Positions 55,543-63,883 of a stretch of DNA of 64,000 bases are shown here, in pieces (within the stretch, counting starts at the first letter, position 1; every line of letters begins with the position of its first letter). The DNA is from Demequina litoralis (GTDB lineage Bacteria > Actinomycetota > Actinomycetes > Actinomycetales > Demequinaceae). The notes under the pieces are model-generated. The model saw only the letters and a list, made by a program, of their open reading frames with translations, was not told where the DNA came from and did not search any database. The stretch is from positions 372,001 through 436,000 of the forward strand of contig NZ_JAUHPW010000001.1 in the NCBI RefSeq assembly GCF_030418455.1, in the 5' to 3' direction. A program made the translations under genes and the position numbers.

Positions 55543-55896
55543 TCAGCTGAAGGAGTCTCCGCAGGCGCAGGAGCTCGACGCGTTGGGGTTGTCGATGGTG
55601 AACCCCTGCTTCTCGATGGTGTCCGAGAAGTCGATGGTCGCGCCATCCAGGTACGGGACCGACATCTTGTCGACCACGACCTCCACGCCGTCGAAGTCGC
55701 GAACCGCGTCCCCGTCCAGCGTGCGCTCGTCGAAGTAGAGCTGGTAGATGAGGCCGGAGCAGCCGCCGGGCTGCACCGCGAGGCGCAGCCGCAGGTCGTC
55801 GCGGCCCTCCTGCTCGAGCAGGCTCCTGACCTTGGCCGCCGCAGCATCGGTGATGACGACGCCGTGCGACTTGGTCTCGGTGGCAAGATCAGTCAT
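55543..55896 (-). CDS. erpA: iron-sulfur cluster insertion protein (HesB/ErpA type)
   Basis: 117 residues. The three conserved cysteines are in QPGGCSGLIYQ (one) and SSSCACGDSF (two, C-x-C), the A-type carrier pattern. It delivers Fe-S clusters to apoproteins; QcrA's Rieske centre and quinolinate synthase NadA are plausible clients. GGAGG lies 6 nt before the ATG. It is convergent with tusA (12-nt gap). The M. tuberculosis counterpart is Rv2204c. Confidence 0.92.
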   Translation of the reverse strand: MTDLATETKSHGVVITDAAAAKVRSLLEQEGRDDLRLRLAVQPGGCSGLIYQLYFDERTLDGDAVRDFDGVEVVVDKMSVPYLDGATIDFSDTIEKQGFTIDNPNASSSCACGDSFS

Positions 55897-56005
55897 TGAC
55901 GCCTCCTCTCTCTCGGGTGTCCCTCTCAGCGTACGCCGCCCGCCAGGTATTCCGAACCCTCCGGGCCGGATTCGTGGATGCGTCACCCACCGGGGCGCAC
56001 GCGTC

Positions 56006-56986
56006 CTAGCGTCGCGGCGTCCACGTGTGCGCGACGCGGCGGATCTGATCGCCGAGGGCGTCCTCCCCCGGCGCCGCCTCGTGCGCCGCGGCGACTCCCG
56101 CGGCCATGAGGTCGCGCTTGCCCACCGCGAGATGCGCGGTGACGGCCACGCACGGCACGCCCCGACGCGCGGCGAGGGACGATGCGGCGGAGACGAGGCC
56201 ATGGTCGAGGCCGCGCGCGTCGAGACGGTCGACGACCGCGACCACGAGGTCCGCCGATGCGGCGGCGCGGTCGAGGCCCGCGAGCTCGGCGGTCGCGGCG
56301 GCGGCGGGGAGGAGGCGCGCGCCCATCGCGGCGAGCGCGTAGGCGAGCCCGCCGGCGGCGCCCGTGCCCGGCTCGTCGGACAGCCGGGTGGGGCCGAGCA
56401 GCGCGCGCCGCGACGCGACCGGGTCCGCCTCGCGGGCGATCGCGGCCCACCTCTCCTCCTGGGCCTGCGCCGCCTGGGCCAGCGCCGCATCGTGCTCCCG
56501 CCCGTCCCGCACGGCCGCGCTCATGCCGGTGAATCCCAGCAACGGCCTGTCCGAGCCCACGAGCGCCACGATGTCGAGGGTCGCGACGCCCGCGCGCGCC
56601 GCCTCGAGGCCTCCACCCCACAGGTCCACCGCGTCACCCGCGGGCGGCTCGTCGCCGAGCGGCACCACCACGCGGGAGGTCTCCCCCGCCGCGGCGAGGC
56701 CCAGCAGCGCGGACGACAGCGCGGAGGGCTCCCAGCGAGCGCCCCCGGCGGGCGCGAGCACCACCGCGCCATCCATCCGCATGGCCGTCGCGCCCCCGAC
56801 AGGGACGGCCTCGCCGGCGAGCGCATCGGCCGTCCGCGGGCCGCCGTCCGGCACCGCGACGACATCCAGATCGACGTGCGCGGCAGCCGCGGACCAGGCA
56901 TCTCGGACGATCCGGACGGCAGCCGCGGGGGCGAGGTCGCCGACGGTCGGACGGGGCCAGCTCTGGGCGGCGATGACGGCACGCAT
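56006..56986 (-). CDS. glycerate kinase family protein
   Basis: 326 residues, related to the glycerate kinase (GK-I) family: GDLAPAAAVRIVRDAWSAAA near the start, GTGAAGGLAYALAAMGARLLP near residue 220 and a DHGLVSAASSLAARRGVPCVAV segment. A homologue (Rv2205c) lies at this place in M. tuberculosis. Activity on D-glycerate is plausible but not proven; key-residue checks were not possible. Contains GGACGATGCG on the opposite strand (56177). It is divergent from nadA. Confidence 0.85.
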   Translation of the reverse strand: MRAVIAAQSWPRPTVGDLAPAAAVRIVRDAWSAAAAHVDLDVVAVPDGGPRTADALAGEAVPVGGATAMRMDGAVVLAPAGGARWEPSALSSALLGLAAAGETSRVVVPLGDEPPAGDAVDLWGGGLEAARAGVATLDIVALVGSDRPLLGFTGMSAAVRDGREHDAALAQAAQAQEERWAAIAREADPVASRRALLGPTRLSDEPGTGAAGGLAYALAAMGARLLPAAAATAELAGLDRAAASADLVVAVVDRLDARGLDHGLVSAASSLAARRGVPCVAVTAHLAVGKRDLMAAGVAAAHEAAPGEDALGDQIRRVAHTWTPRR

Positions 56987-57026
56987 GGCCTCAAGTGTGC
57001 CCTGTCGCGCGTGCGACAATGGGCAG

Positions 57027-58232
57027 ATGACCCAGACCTTCCACGAGCCCTCGCCCACGCCTGCGCTCATGCTCCTGGGTGAGCGGCGCGACCCGCTGTC
57101 CGAGCGCGGCGTCGACTGCCCGGGAGCCCTGCCGTCCGCGTCCGACCCCGACCTGGTCGAGCGCGCGCGAGCCGCGAAGGAGGCGCTGGGCGACCGCGTC
57201 TTCATCCTGGGCCACCACTACCAGCGCGACGAGGTCATCCAGTTCGCCGACGTCACCGGCGACTCCTTCAAGCTCGCGCGCGACGCGGCCGCACGCCCCG
57301 AGGCCGAGTTCATCGTCTTCTGCGGCGTCCACTTCATGGCCGAGAGCGCGGACATCCTCACCACCGACGACCAGGCCGTGGTGCTGCCCGACATGGCCGC
57401 CGGCTGCTCGATGGCGGACATGGCCAACATCAACCAGGTGGACGATGCGTGGGCCCAGCTCGAGGAGGCCGGCGTCGCCTCCCGCACGGTGCCCGTGACG
57501 TACATGAACTCGACCGCCGCCATCAAGGCGTTCTGCGGCGAGCACGGCGGCGTCGTGTGCACGTCCTCGAACGCCGAGGTGGCGCTCCGCTGGGCCTTCG
57601 ACCAGGTCGGCGGGGTCGAAGGCGACGGCAAGGTGCTGTTCCTGCCCGACCAGCACCTGGGCCGCAACACCGCGGTGATCCAGCTCGGCATGGAGCTCGG
57701 CGACTGCGTCGTGTGGGACCCGCGCAAGCCGCTCGGCGGCAACACGCCCGAAGCGCTCGAGAAGGCCCGGATGATCCTGTGGAAGGGCCACTGCTCGGTG
57801 CACGGCCGCTTCCGCCGCAGCCACGTCGACGACTTCCGCGCGAAGGTACCCGGCATCAACGTGCTCGTGCACCCGGAGTGCGCGCACGAGGTCGTGACCG
57901 CCGCGGACTACGTCGGCTCGACGGAGTACATCATCAAGACCCTCGACGCGGCCGAGCCCGGCTCCGCGTGGGTCATCGGCACGGAGCTCAACCTCGTGCG
58001 CCGCGTCGCGAACGCGCACCCCGACAAGGAGGTGCACTTCCTCGAGGACACGGTGTGCTTCTGCTCCACCATGAACCGCATCGACCTGCCCCACCTCGTG
58101 TGGGCGCTCGAGTCGCTCGTGGCCGGCGAGGTGCCCAACCGGATCGTCGTCGACGACGAGACGCAGCGCCTTGCCAGGATCGCCCTCGACCGCATGCTCG
58201 CGCTGCCCGCGCTCCACCCCGCCAAGGACTGA
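57027..58232 (+). CDS. nadA: quinolinate synthase A
   Basis: 401 residues. Motifs include ILGHHYQRDEVIQFADVTGD and three cluster-ligand cysteines in VFCGVHFMAE, LVHPECAHEV and TVCFCSTMNR. It condenses iminoaspartate with dihydroxyacetone phosphate using a 4Fe-4S cluster in de novo NAD synthesis. No nadB or nadC is adjacent, unlike many operons. GACAAT ends 6 nt before the ATG (leaderless type). It is followed 40 nt later by DUF3043. Contains GGACGATGCG at 57440. Confidence 0.94.
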   Translation: MTQTFHEPSPTPALMLLGERRDPLSERGVDCPGALPSASDPDLVERARAAKEALGDRVFILGHHYQRDEVIQFADVTGDSFKLARDAAARPEAEFIVFCGVHFMAESADILTTDDQAVVLPDMAAGCSMADMANINQVDDAWAQLEEAGVASRTVPVTYMNSTAAIKAFCGEHGGVVCTSSNAEVALRWAFDQVGGVEGDGKVLFLPDQHLGRNTAVIQLGMELGDCVVWDPRKPLGGNTPEALEKARMILWKGHCSVHGRFRRSHVDDFRAKVPGINVLVHPECAHEVVTAADYVGSTEYIIKTLDAAEPGSAWVIGTELNLVRRVANAHPDKEVHFLEDTVCFCSTMNRIDLPHLVWALESLVAGEVPNRIVVDDETQRLARIALDRMLALPALHPAKD

Positions 58233-58272
58233 TCAGAAGGACGGACCCGGGCCCCGGCCCGCACCATTTCAT

Positions 58273-58848
58273 ATGAGCGACAACAACACCCCCGAGACCG
58301 AGACCCCCGACGTCGACGCGACGGGCACGGCCAAGAAGGGCCGCCCCACGCCGAAGCGCAAGGACCAGGAGGCCGCCCGCCGGCGTCCCGTCATCGCCGA
58401 CACCAAGGCGGACAAGAAGGCCCAGCGCGACCGCCAGCGCGTGCAGCGCGAGAAGGAGTTCCAGGCGATGCGCGAGGGCGACGAGCGCAACATGCCGCTC
58501 GAGCACCGCGGCCCCGAGCGCCGGTTCCTGCGCGACTACGTGGACGCGCGCACCGCGCCGGGCGAGTTCCTCCTGCCCATGTCGATCGTCTTCGTCATCG
58601 CCTCGCTGGCCGTGCCCGCGAGCTCGTGGGCCGGCTTCGCGCTCATCATCCTCTTCTACGTGATCGTCATCGGTGTCGCGATCGACACGTGGCTCATGGT
58701 CCGCCGGATGAAGAAGCAGTTCATCGCCAAGTTCGGCGCCAAGCGCATCCCGCGCGGCTGGACCTTCTACGTGATCGCGCGCCACCTCAACGTGCGCCGC
58801 TTCCGCGCCCCCAAGCCGGTGGTCAAGCGCGGCGAGTTCCCCGTCTGA
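58273..58848 (+). CDS. DUF3043 family membrane protein
   Basis: 191 residues. A highly charged N-terminal half (AKKGRPTPKRKDQEAARRRP, then KADKKAQRDRQRVQREKEFQ, likely coiled coil) precedes two membrane helices (LLPMSIVFVIASLAVPASSW and FALIILFYVIVIGVAIDTWL) and a basic C-terminus. DUF3043 is actinobacterial and uncharacterised; Rv2206 holds the same place. Function is unknown. GCATCGTCC at 58858-58866 and then a 10-bp-stem terminator follow. Confidence 0.9.
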   Translation: MSDNNTPETETPDVDATGTAKKGRPTPKRKDQEAARRRPVIADTKADKKAQRDRQRVQREKEFQAMREGDERNMPLEHRGPERRFLRDYVDARTAPGEFLLPMSIVFVIASLAVPASSWAGFALIILFYVIVIGVAIDTWLMVRRMKKQFIAKFGAKRIPRGWTFYVIARHLNVRRFRAPKPVVKRGEFPV

Positions 58849-58869
58849 CGCGCCGCCGCATCGTCCACG

Positions 58870-58898
58870 GGAGCCCGGGTCCGCACGGCCCGGGCTCC
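58870..58898 (+). terminator. hairpin terminator after the DUF3043 gene
   Basis: GGAGCCCGGG (58870-58879) pairs with CCCGGGCTCC (58889-58898). GCATCGTCC at 58858-58866 lies just upstream, the same arrangement as after qcrB and sodA. Confidence 0.85.
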
Positions 58899-58938
58899 TG
58901 TGCGTCCGGCGTCGGCGACCGCCCCTAGGGTGGGACGC

Positions 58939-59946
58939 ATGGTCAACTACCGCTATCTCGGAAACTCCGGACTCAAGATCACCGAGCTCACCTACGGCAA
59001 CTGGATCACCCACGCGTCGCAGGTCGAGAACGACCAGGCGAAGGCGTGCGTGCGTGCCGCGCTGGACGTGGGCATCTCCTCGTTCGACACCGCCGACGTC
59101 TACGCGAACACCGCCGCCGAGGTGGTCCTCGGCGATGCGCTCAAGGGCGAGCGACGCGAGAGCCTCGAGATCTTCACCAAGGTGTTCTGGTCCACGGGCC
59201 CGGGCGGCGCCAACGACATGGGCCTGTCGCGCAAGCACATCATGGAGTCGATCAACGGCTCGCTGACGCGGCTCCAGACGGACTACGTCGACCTCTACCA
59301 GGCGCACCGTTACGACTACGACACGCCGCTCGAGGAGACGATGAGCGCGTTCGCGGACATCGTGCACGCCGGCAAGGCGCACTACATCGGCGTGAGCGAG
59401 TGGACCGCGGACCAGATCCGTGCCGGCGCGGCGCTGGCCAAGGAGCTGCGCATCCCGTTCGTGTCGTCGCAGCCGCAGTACTCGATGCTGTGGCGCGTCA
59501 TCGAGGACGAGGTGGTGCCCGCCTCCAAGGAGGTCGGCGTGGGCCAGATCGTGTGGTCCCCCGTCGCGCAGGGCATCCTCACCGGCAAGTACAAGCCGGG
59601 CCAGCCGGCGCCCGCGGGCTCGCGCGCGACCGACGAGAAGTCCGGCGCCCGCTTCATCGAGCGCTTCATGAACGACGACATCCTCACGCGCGTCCAGGGC
59701 CTCCAGCCCGTCGCGGACGAGCTCGGGCTCACCATGGCGCAGCTCGCGATCGCGTGGGTGCTGCAGAACGACAACGTGTCCGCCGCGATCATCGGCGCCT
59801 CGCGCCCCGAGCAGATCGTCGACAACGCGAAGGCGTCCGGCGTGGAGATCCCCGCGGAGCTCATGGCCCGCATCGACGAGGTCCTCGGCGACGTGGTGGA
59901 GCGCGACCCGGCCCGCACCGTCGAGGCGGGACCGCGCTCGCGCTGA
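58939..59946 (+). CDS. aldo/keto reductase (voltage-gated K+ channel beta-subunit-like)
   Basis: 335 residues of the AKR6-type group. Catalytic Tyr is in FDTADVYANTAAEVVLGDAL (near residue 55), the DLYQAHRYDYDTP segment follows, and the NADPH-binding end reads AAIIGASRPEQIVDNAKASG. It reduces an aldehyde or ketone; the substrate is unknown. TAGGGT ends 7 nt before the ATG, one of the clearest leaderless candidates. It is monocistronic with a strong terminator. Confidence 0.9.
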   Translation: MVNYRYLGNSGLKITELTYGNWITHASQVENDQAKACVRAALDVGISSFDTADVYANTAAEVVLGDALKGERRESLEIFTKVFWSTGPGGANDMGLSRKHIMESINGSLTRLQTDYVDLYQAHRYDYDTPLEETMSAFADIVHAGKAHYIGVSEWTADQIRAGAALAKELRIPFVSSQPQYSMLWRVIEDEVVPASKEVGVGQIVWSPVAQGILTGKYKPGQPAPAGSRATDEKSGARFIERFMNDDILTRVQGLQPVADELGLTMAQLAIAWVLQNDNVSAAIIGASRPEQIVDNAKASGVEIPAELMARIDEVLGDVVERDPARTVEAGPRSR

Positions 59947-59962
59947 GCCTCCTGCAGACACA

Positions 59963-59992
59963 CGAAGGCCCCGGGGTGACCCGGGGCCTTCG
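59963..59992 (+). terminator. strong hairpin terminator after the aldo/keto reductase gene
   Basis: CGAAGGCCCCGGG (59963-59975) and CCCGGGGCCTTCG (59980-59992) form a perfect 13-bp stem with a GTGA loop. It resembles the sigA terminator (CGAAGG outer bases). Confidence 0.9.
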
Positions 59993-60090
59993 CTGCATCA
60001 AAGGAGAAAACAATGCTGTACGCCTGGCAGGTGCGTACTGGGGGTGAACGCGCGTCGTCGCGGATGTGTTCCCGGGCGCACACTGGAGGC

Positions 60091-60750
60091 ATGGACGTCC
60101 TGCGGGATCGCGACGATGCGGGCGCTCGGCTCACGTGGCTGCTGTCGCCGCTCGTGGTGCAGGGCGACGCGACCGGCGCCGTCGTGCTGGGGCTGCCCCG
60201 CGGCGGGGTGCCGATCGGCGCCGCGATCGCGCGGGGCCTGGGGCTGCCGCTCGACGTCGTGGTGGTGCGCAAGCTGGGCGCGCCCGCCAACCCGGAGTAC
60301 GGCTTCGGCGCGGTCGGCGAGGCCGGCATCACGGTGCTCGACGAGCAGGCCATGGCGATCCTGCAGATCTCGGACGACGAGGTCGCACGGATCGAGGCAC
60401 GGGAGCGGGACGAGCTGGAGCGGCGCCTCGCGACCTACCGTGCCGTGCGGCCCAGCGTGCCCCTGGCGGGTCGCACCGCGATCGTCGTCGACGACGGCAT
60501 CGCCACCGGCGTCAGCGCGCGTGCGGCGGCGCGGGTCGCCCGTGCGGGCGGGGCGGCACGCGTGATCGTCGCCGCGGGCGTCGCCGCACCCGAGTCGCTC
60601 CACGCGCTCATGGACGACGGCTCGGCGGACCTCGCCCTCGCCGCGCTCATCCCCGACCGGCTGCTCGCGGTCGGCCAGTTCTACCTCAACTTCTCGCAGA
60701 CGCCCGAGCGCGAGGTGCTGCGCATCCTCGGCGAGGCCGCGGCCGAGTAG
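60091..60750 (+). CDS. phosphoribosyltransferase family protein
   Basis: 219 residues. The PRPP-binding loop is TAIVVDDGIATGVSARAAAR (near residue 135) and the N-terminus GLPRGGVPIGAAIARGLGL is typical of the actinobacterial PRTases of unknown substrate. The start is open: CACACT ends 6 nt before ATG 60091, and the conserved sequence begins there, but an in-frame ATG at 60013 has a strong AAAGGAG ribosome site and would add 26 unmatched residues. Confidence 0.82.
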   Translation: MDVLRDRDDAGARLTWLLSPLVVQGDATGAVVLGLPRGGVPIGAAIARGLGLPLDVVVVRKLGAPANPEYGFGAVGEAGITVLDEQAMAILQISDDEVARIEARERDELERRLATYRAVRPSVPLAGRTAIVVDDGIATGVSARAAARVARAGGAARVIVAAGVAAPESLHALMDDGSADLALAALIPDRLLAVGQFYLNFSQTPEREVLRILGEAAAE

Positions 60751-60769
60751 GCGCGTCGGCCCGCGCTCC

Positions 60770-61672
60770 TCACCGCGCGGGGCCGGCGGCGATGTCGAGG
60801 ACCCTCGCGGCCGCGGGCGACAGCCGGCGGCGCGGGTCCCACACCGCGGCCAGCGGTCGCGACAGCGACGGACCGTCGACGCGCACCCGGACGAGCCGCC
60901 CGGCGGCGACGTCGTCCCGCACCGCGCGCTCGCTCAGCGCCGCGACTCCCCCGCCCGCCAGCACGGTGGCGCGGATCGATGCGGTGGTCGACAGTTCCGC
61001 GGCGGGCGCGACGACCGTGCCCGGCCCGAGCGCGGCCTCCAGCGCCCGCTCGAGGGTGAGCCGGGTGCCCGAGCCGGGCTCGCGGCTCAGCAGCGGCGTG
61101 CGGGCCACCTCGGCGGGAGACAGCGACGTCCGTCGCGACCACGGGTGGCCGGGCGCGACCACGATGACCACCTCGTCGTGCGCGACCACGAGCGTCGCGA
61201 GCCGCGCGGGCGGGTCCGGCGTCTCGACGAAGCCCAGGTCGTCCGCGCCGGAGCGCACCCGCTCGACCACGGTGGCGCTGTTGACGGCGGTGAGCTCCAC
61301 CTGGGCGGCGTCCGACTCCGCCGCGTAGGCGACGAGCCAGCCCGGCAGCAGGTGCTCGGCCACGGTAAGGCTCGCCCCGATGCGCACGTGCGCGGCGCTG
61401 TCCGTGCGCAGCGCCGCGACCGCCCGCTCGAAGCCGTCGACCTGGCCGAGCACCGGCCCGGCCCAGCCGGCCACCATCACGCCCTGGTCGGTGAGGGTGG
61501 TGCCCCGCGCGCTGCGTGAGAAGAGCGCCAGCCCCCAGCGGCGCTCGAGGGCGCGCATCCGCTGGGACACGGCCTGCTGGGTCACGCCCAGCGCCTGCGC
61601 CGCCGCCGTGAGGCTGCCGTGCGCCTCGACCGCGACGAGCATCCTGAGCTCCTCCACCGACGTGCCCGCCAT
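60770..61672 (-). CDS. LysR-type transcriptional regulator
   Basis: 300 residues. N-terminal helix-turn-helix (EELRMLVAVEAHGSLTAAAQ, then ALGVTQQAVSQRMRALERRW) and a C-terminal periplasmic-binding-like co-inducer domain. A GGAGGGCGG ribosome site precedes the ATG. It is divergent from the TDT transporter, the usual LysR-target arrangement, with an inverted repeat between them. The co-inducer is unknown. Confidence 0.92.
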   Translation of the reverse strand: MAGTSVEELRMLVAVEAHGSLTAAAQALGVTQQAVSQRMRALERRWGLALFSRSARGTTLTDQGVMVAGWAGPVLGQVDGFERAVAALRTDSAAHVRIGASLTVAEHLLPGWLVAYAAESDAAQVELTAVNSATVVERVRSGADDLGFVETPDPPARLATLVVAHDEVVIVVAPGHPWSRRTSLSPAEVARTPLLSREPGSGTRLTLERALEAALGPGTVVAPAAELSTTASIRATVLAGGGVAALSERAVRDDVAAGRLVRVRVDGPSLSRPLAAVWDPRRRLSPAAARVLDIAAGPAR

Positions 61673-61705
61673 CCGCCCTCCGTCACAACCTCTGCTTGTG
61701 GATAG

Positions 61706-61724
61706 GGTACATTCTTGCAGTACC
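61706..61724. promoter_or_regulatory. inverted repeat GGTAC-N9-GTACC, candidate LysR operator
   Basis: GGTAC (61706-61710) and GTACC (61720-61724) form a dyad in the 83-bp spacer between the LysR regulator and the TDT transporter. The position and size suit a LysR site, though the typical T-N11-A core is not exact. Confidence 0.5.
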
Positions 61725-61755
61725 GGACCTCATCGCGGCTTGGAAGCATGGAGCC

Positions 61756-62847
61756 ATGGCCCGCTCGCGCATCGTCCCCGTCCCGCCGAACTGGTTCGCC
61801 GTCGTCATGGGCACGTCGATCGTCGCGACCGCCGCACACTCCCTTCCCGTGCGGCTGCCCGGGCTCGACGCGCTCGCGTGGGCGTTCTGGACGCTCGCGG
61901 GGCTGGCGCTGGTCGCCGCGGTCGTCGCGACGGCCGCGCACCTGCGCGCCGACCGCGGCGCGCTGCGGGCCTACCTGGACGACCCCGCCGTCGCCCCCTT
62001 CTACGGCGCCCCAGCGATGGCCCTGCTCGCGTACGGCGCGGCGACGCTCCTGGTCGCGCAGCCCCTGCTGGGCCACGCGACCGTCGTGGTCGACGGCGCG
62101 CTGTGGGCCGCGGGCACCGCGCTGGGGCTCGCGACGGCGGTCGGGGTGCCCGCGCTCGCGTTCACCCGCCACCGCGTCGGGGTCGACGCCGCGTCCGGCG
62201 CGTGGCTCATGCCGGTGGTGCCGCCGATGGTCTCGGCGGCGACGGGCGCGCTGCTCCTTCCGCACCTCGACGGCGCCGCCGCGCAGACGATGGCGCTGGC
62301 CTGCTACGCGATGGTCGGGGCGTCCGGCCTCGCCGCTCTCGTCCTCATCACCCAGGTGTGGTCGCGCCTCGCCCACCACCAGCGCGGCGCCGCCGTCGCG
62401 GTGCCCACGCTCTGGATCGTGCTCGGTCCGCTCGGGCAGTCCGTCACCGCGGTCGGGCTGCTCGCCGACCACGCCGGCCCCGCACTCGGCGTGAGCGACC
62501 GGGCGCTCATCGTGGCCGCGCTGCTCGTCGGGGTGCCGGTCATGGGCTTCGCGCTGCTGTGGCTCGCCATCGCGGGAGCGGTCACCGCGATGACGGCCCG
62601 AGAGGGCCTGCCGTTCTCGCTCGCGTTCTGGGCGTTCACGTTCCCTGTCGGCACCATGGTGACCGGCGCATCGTCCCTCGCCGCCCACACCGGCGCGGTC
62701 GCCCTCGACGTGCTGGCCGCGGCGCTGTTCGCGCTGCTGCTCGCCGGATGGGGCGTGGCCGCGGCGGGCACGGTGCGCGCGGTGCGTCCGCAGCGTGCGG
62801 TATCCGACGTCCGAGCCGGACCGGCGCGGGCTACGGCCGGGAGGTGA
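61756..62847 (+). CDS. TDT/voltage-dependent anion channel family transporter (TehA/SLAC1-like)
   Basis: 363 residues with ten predicted helices. The N-terminal VPPNWFAVVMGTSIVATAAH and later GLPFSLAFWAFTFPVGTMVT (near residue 295) match the TDT family of tellurite-resistance/dicarboxylate transporters and anion channels. The substrate cannot be read. ATG 61756 keeps the conserved N-terminus and drops 20 upstream residues. It is divergent from the LysR gene and its stop overlaps pyrD (convergent) by 17 bp. GGACGATGC occurs on the opposite strand at 61769 and 62668. Confidence 0.86.
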   Translation: MARSRIVPVPPNWFAVVMGTSIVATAAHSLPVRLPGLDALAWAFWTLAGLALVAAVVATAAHLRADRGALRAYLDDPAVAPFYGAPAMALLAYGAATLLVAQPLLGHATVVVDGALWAAGTALGLATAVGVPALAFTRHRVGVDAASGAWLMPVVPPMVSAATGALLLPHLDGAAAQTMALACYAMVGASGLAALVLITQVWSRLAHHQRGAAVAVPTLWIVLGPLGQSVTAVGLLADHAGPALGVSDRALIVAALLVGVPVMGFALLWLAIAGAVTAMTAREGLPFSLAFWAFTFPVGTMVTGASSLAAHTGAVALDVLAAALFALLLAGWGVAAAGTVRAVRPQRAVSDVRAGPARATAGR

Positions 62848-63850
62848 GCGCCCGGTTGAGACGCGCGACCCACCACGGGCCCTGGTACACGAAGGCCGTG
62901 TAGACCTGCAGCAGCGTCGCGCCGGCGTCGAGGACCGCGCGGGCGTCCTCCTCCGAGGAGATGCCGCCCACCCCGATGAGGCACATGTCGGGCCCCACGC
63001 GGTCGCGCAGCCGTGCGACCACCTCGCGCAGGCGCGGCAGCAGCACCGGGCCGGAGAGGCCGCCAGGCCCGCGGTCGTGCGCGATCGTGGTGTTCGACGC
63101 GACGATCCCGTCGAGATCCAGCTCGAGAGCGAGGTCCGCGACCGCGTCGACGTCCTCGTCCGCGAGGTCGGGGGCGATCTTGACGAGCAGCGGCACGCGG
63201 CGGTCGGCGACGGCCTCGTCGGCGGCGGCACGGGTGGCGGCGAGGATCGGGCGCAGCGTGTCGACGGACTGCAGGTCGCGCAGGCCCGGGGTGTTGGGCG
63301 AGGACACGTTGACCACGAGGTAGTCCGCGTACGGCGCGAGCAGCCGGGCCGAGTACGCGTAGTCGTCGGGCGCGCCCTCGGCGGGCGTCACCTTGTTCTT
63401 GCCGAGGTTCACCCCGAGGACGATGCGGCGGCCCGCCCTCGTCGCGCGCAGGCTCGCGAGGCGCTCCGCCATCGCGTCCGCACCGGCGTTGTTGAAGCCC
63501 ATGCGGTTGCGCAGCCCGGCGAGGTCCTTCTCGCGCCACGAGCGCGGCTTCTCGTTGCCCGGCTGCCCCTTCGGGGTGACGGTGCCCACCTCGACGAAGC
63601 CGAAGCCCGCCGCGGCCAGCCCGGCGACCGCCTCGGCGTCCTTGTCCATGCCCGCCGCAAGGCCGACCGGGGCGGGGAACGTGAGGCCGAGCGCCTCGAC
63701 CGACCCGCGCGGATCCGGCGCCGCGACGAGTCCCAGCGCACGCATCGTGCGGAAGGCCCAGGCGCCGCGACCGATGGCCGTCACGCCGAAGCGGTGGGCC
63801 CACTCGGCGTCGGTGCGGGACAGGACGTGGCGGTAGAAGGCGGCGTACAC
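62831..63850 (-). CDS. pyrD: dihydroorotate dehydrogenase (quinone), class 2
   Basis: 339 residues. A hydrophobic/amphipathic N-terminal segment (class 2, membrane-bound) precedes the FMN barrel with PVGLAAGMDKDAEAVAGLAA, the MGFNNAGAD segment, VVNVSSPNTPGLRDLQ with the class 2 Ser base, and CLIGVGGISSEEDA. It oxidises dihydroorotate with menaquinone in pyrimidine synthesis. GTG 63850 is preferred over TTG 63859 because TACCTT ends 7 nt before it. It is divergent from the gene starting at 63884, sharing a 33-bp spacer. Confidence 0.93.
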   Translation of the reverse strand: MYAAFYRHVLSRTDAEWAHRFGVTAIGRGAWAFRTMRALGLVAAPDPRGSVEALGLTFPAPVGLAAGMDKDAEAVAGLAAAGFGFVEVGTVTPKGQPGNEKPRSWREKDLAGLRNRMGFNNAGADAMAERLASLRATRAGRRIVLGVNLGKNKVTPAEGAPDDYAYSARLLAPYADYLVVNVSSPNTPGLRDLQSVDTLRPILAATRAAADEAVADRRVPLLVKIAPDLADEDVDAVADLALELDLDGIVASNTTIAHDRGPGGLSGPVLLPRLREVVARLRDRVGPDMCLIGVGGISSEEDARAVLDAGATLLQVYTAFVYQGPWWVARLNRALTSRP

Positions 63851-63883
63851 GCGTCCCAAGGTACCGGGGCTAGGCTCGACGCC
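63851..63883. promoter_or_regulatory. 33-bp bidirectional leaderless promoter between pyrD and the next gene
   Basis: TAGGCT (63871-63876) ends 7 nt before the plus-strand ATG, and TACCTT, read on the minus strand (63863-63858), ends 7 nt before the pyrD GTG. GGTACC lies at 63860-63865. The geometry matches the ctaC/NifS-like spacer. Confidence 0.6.
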
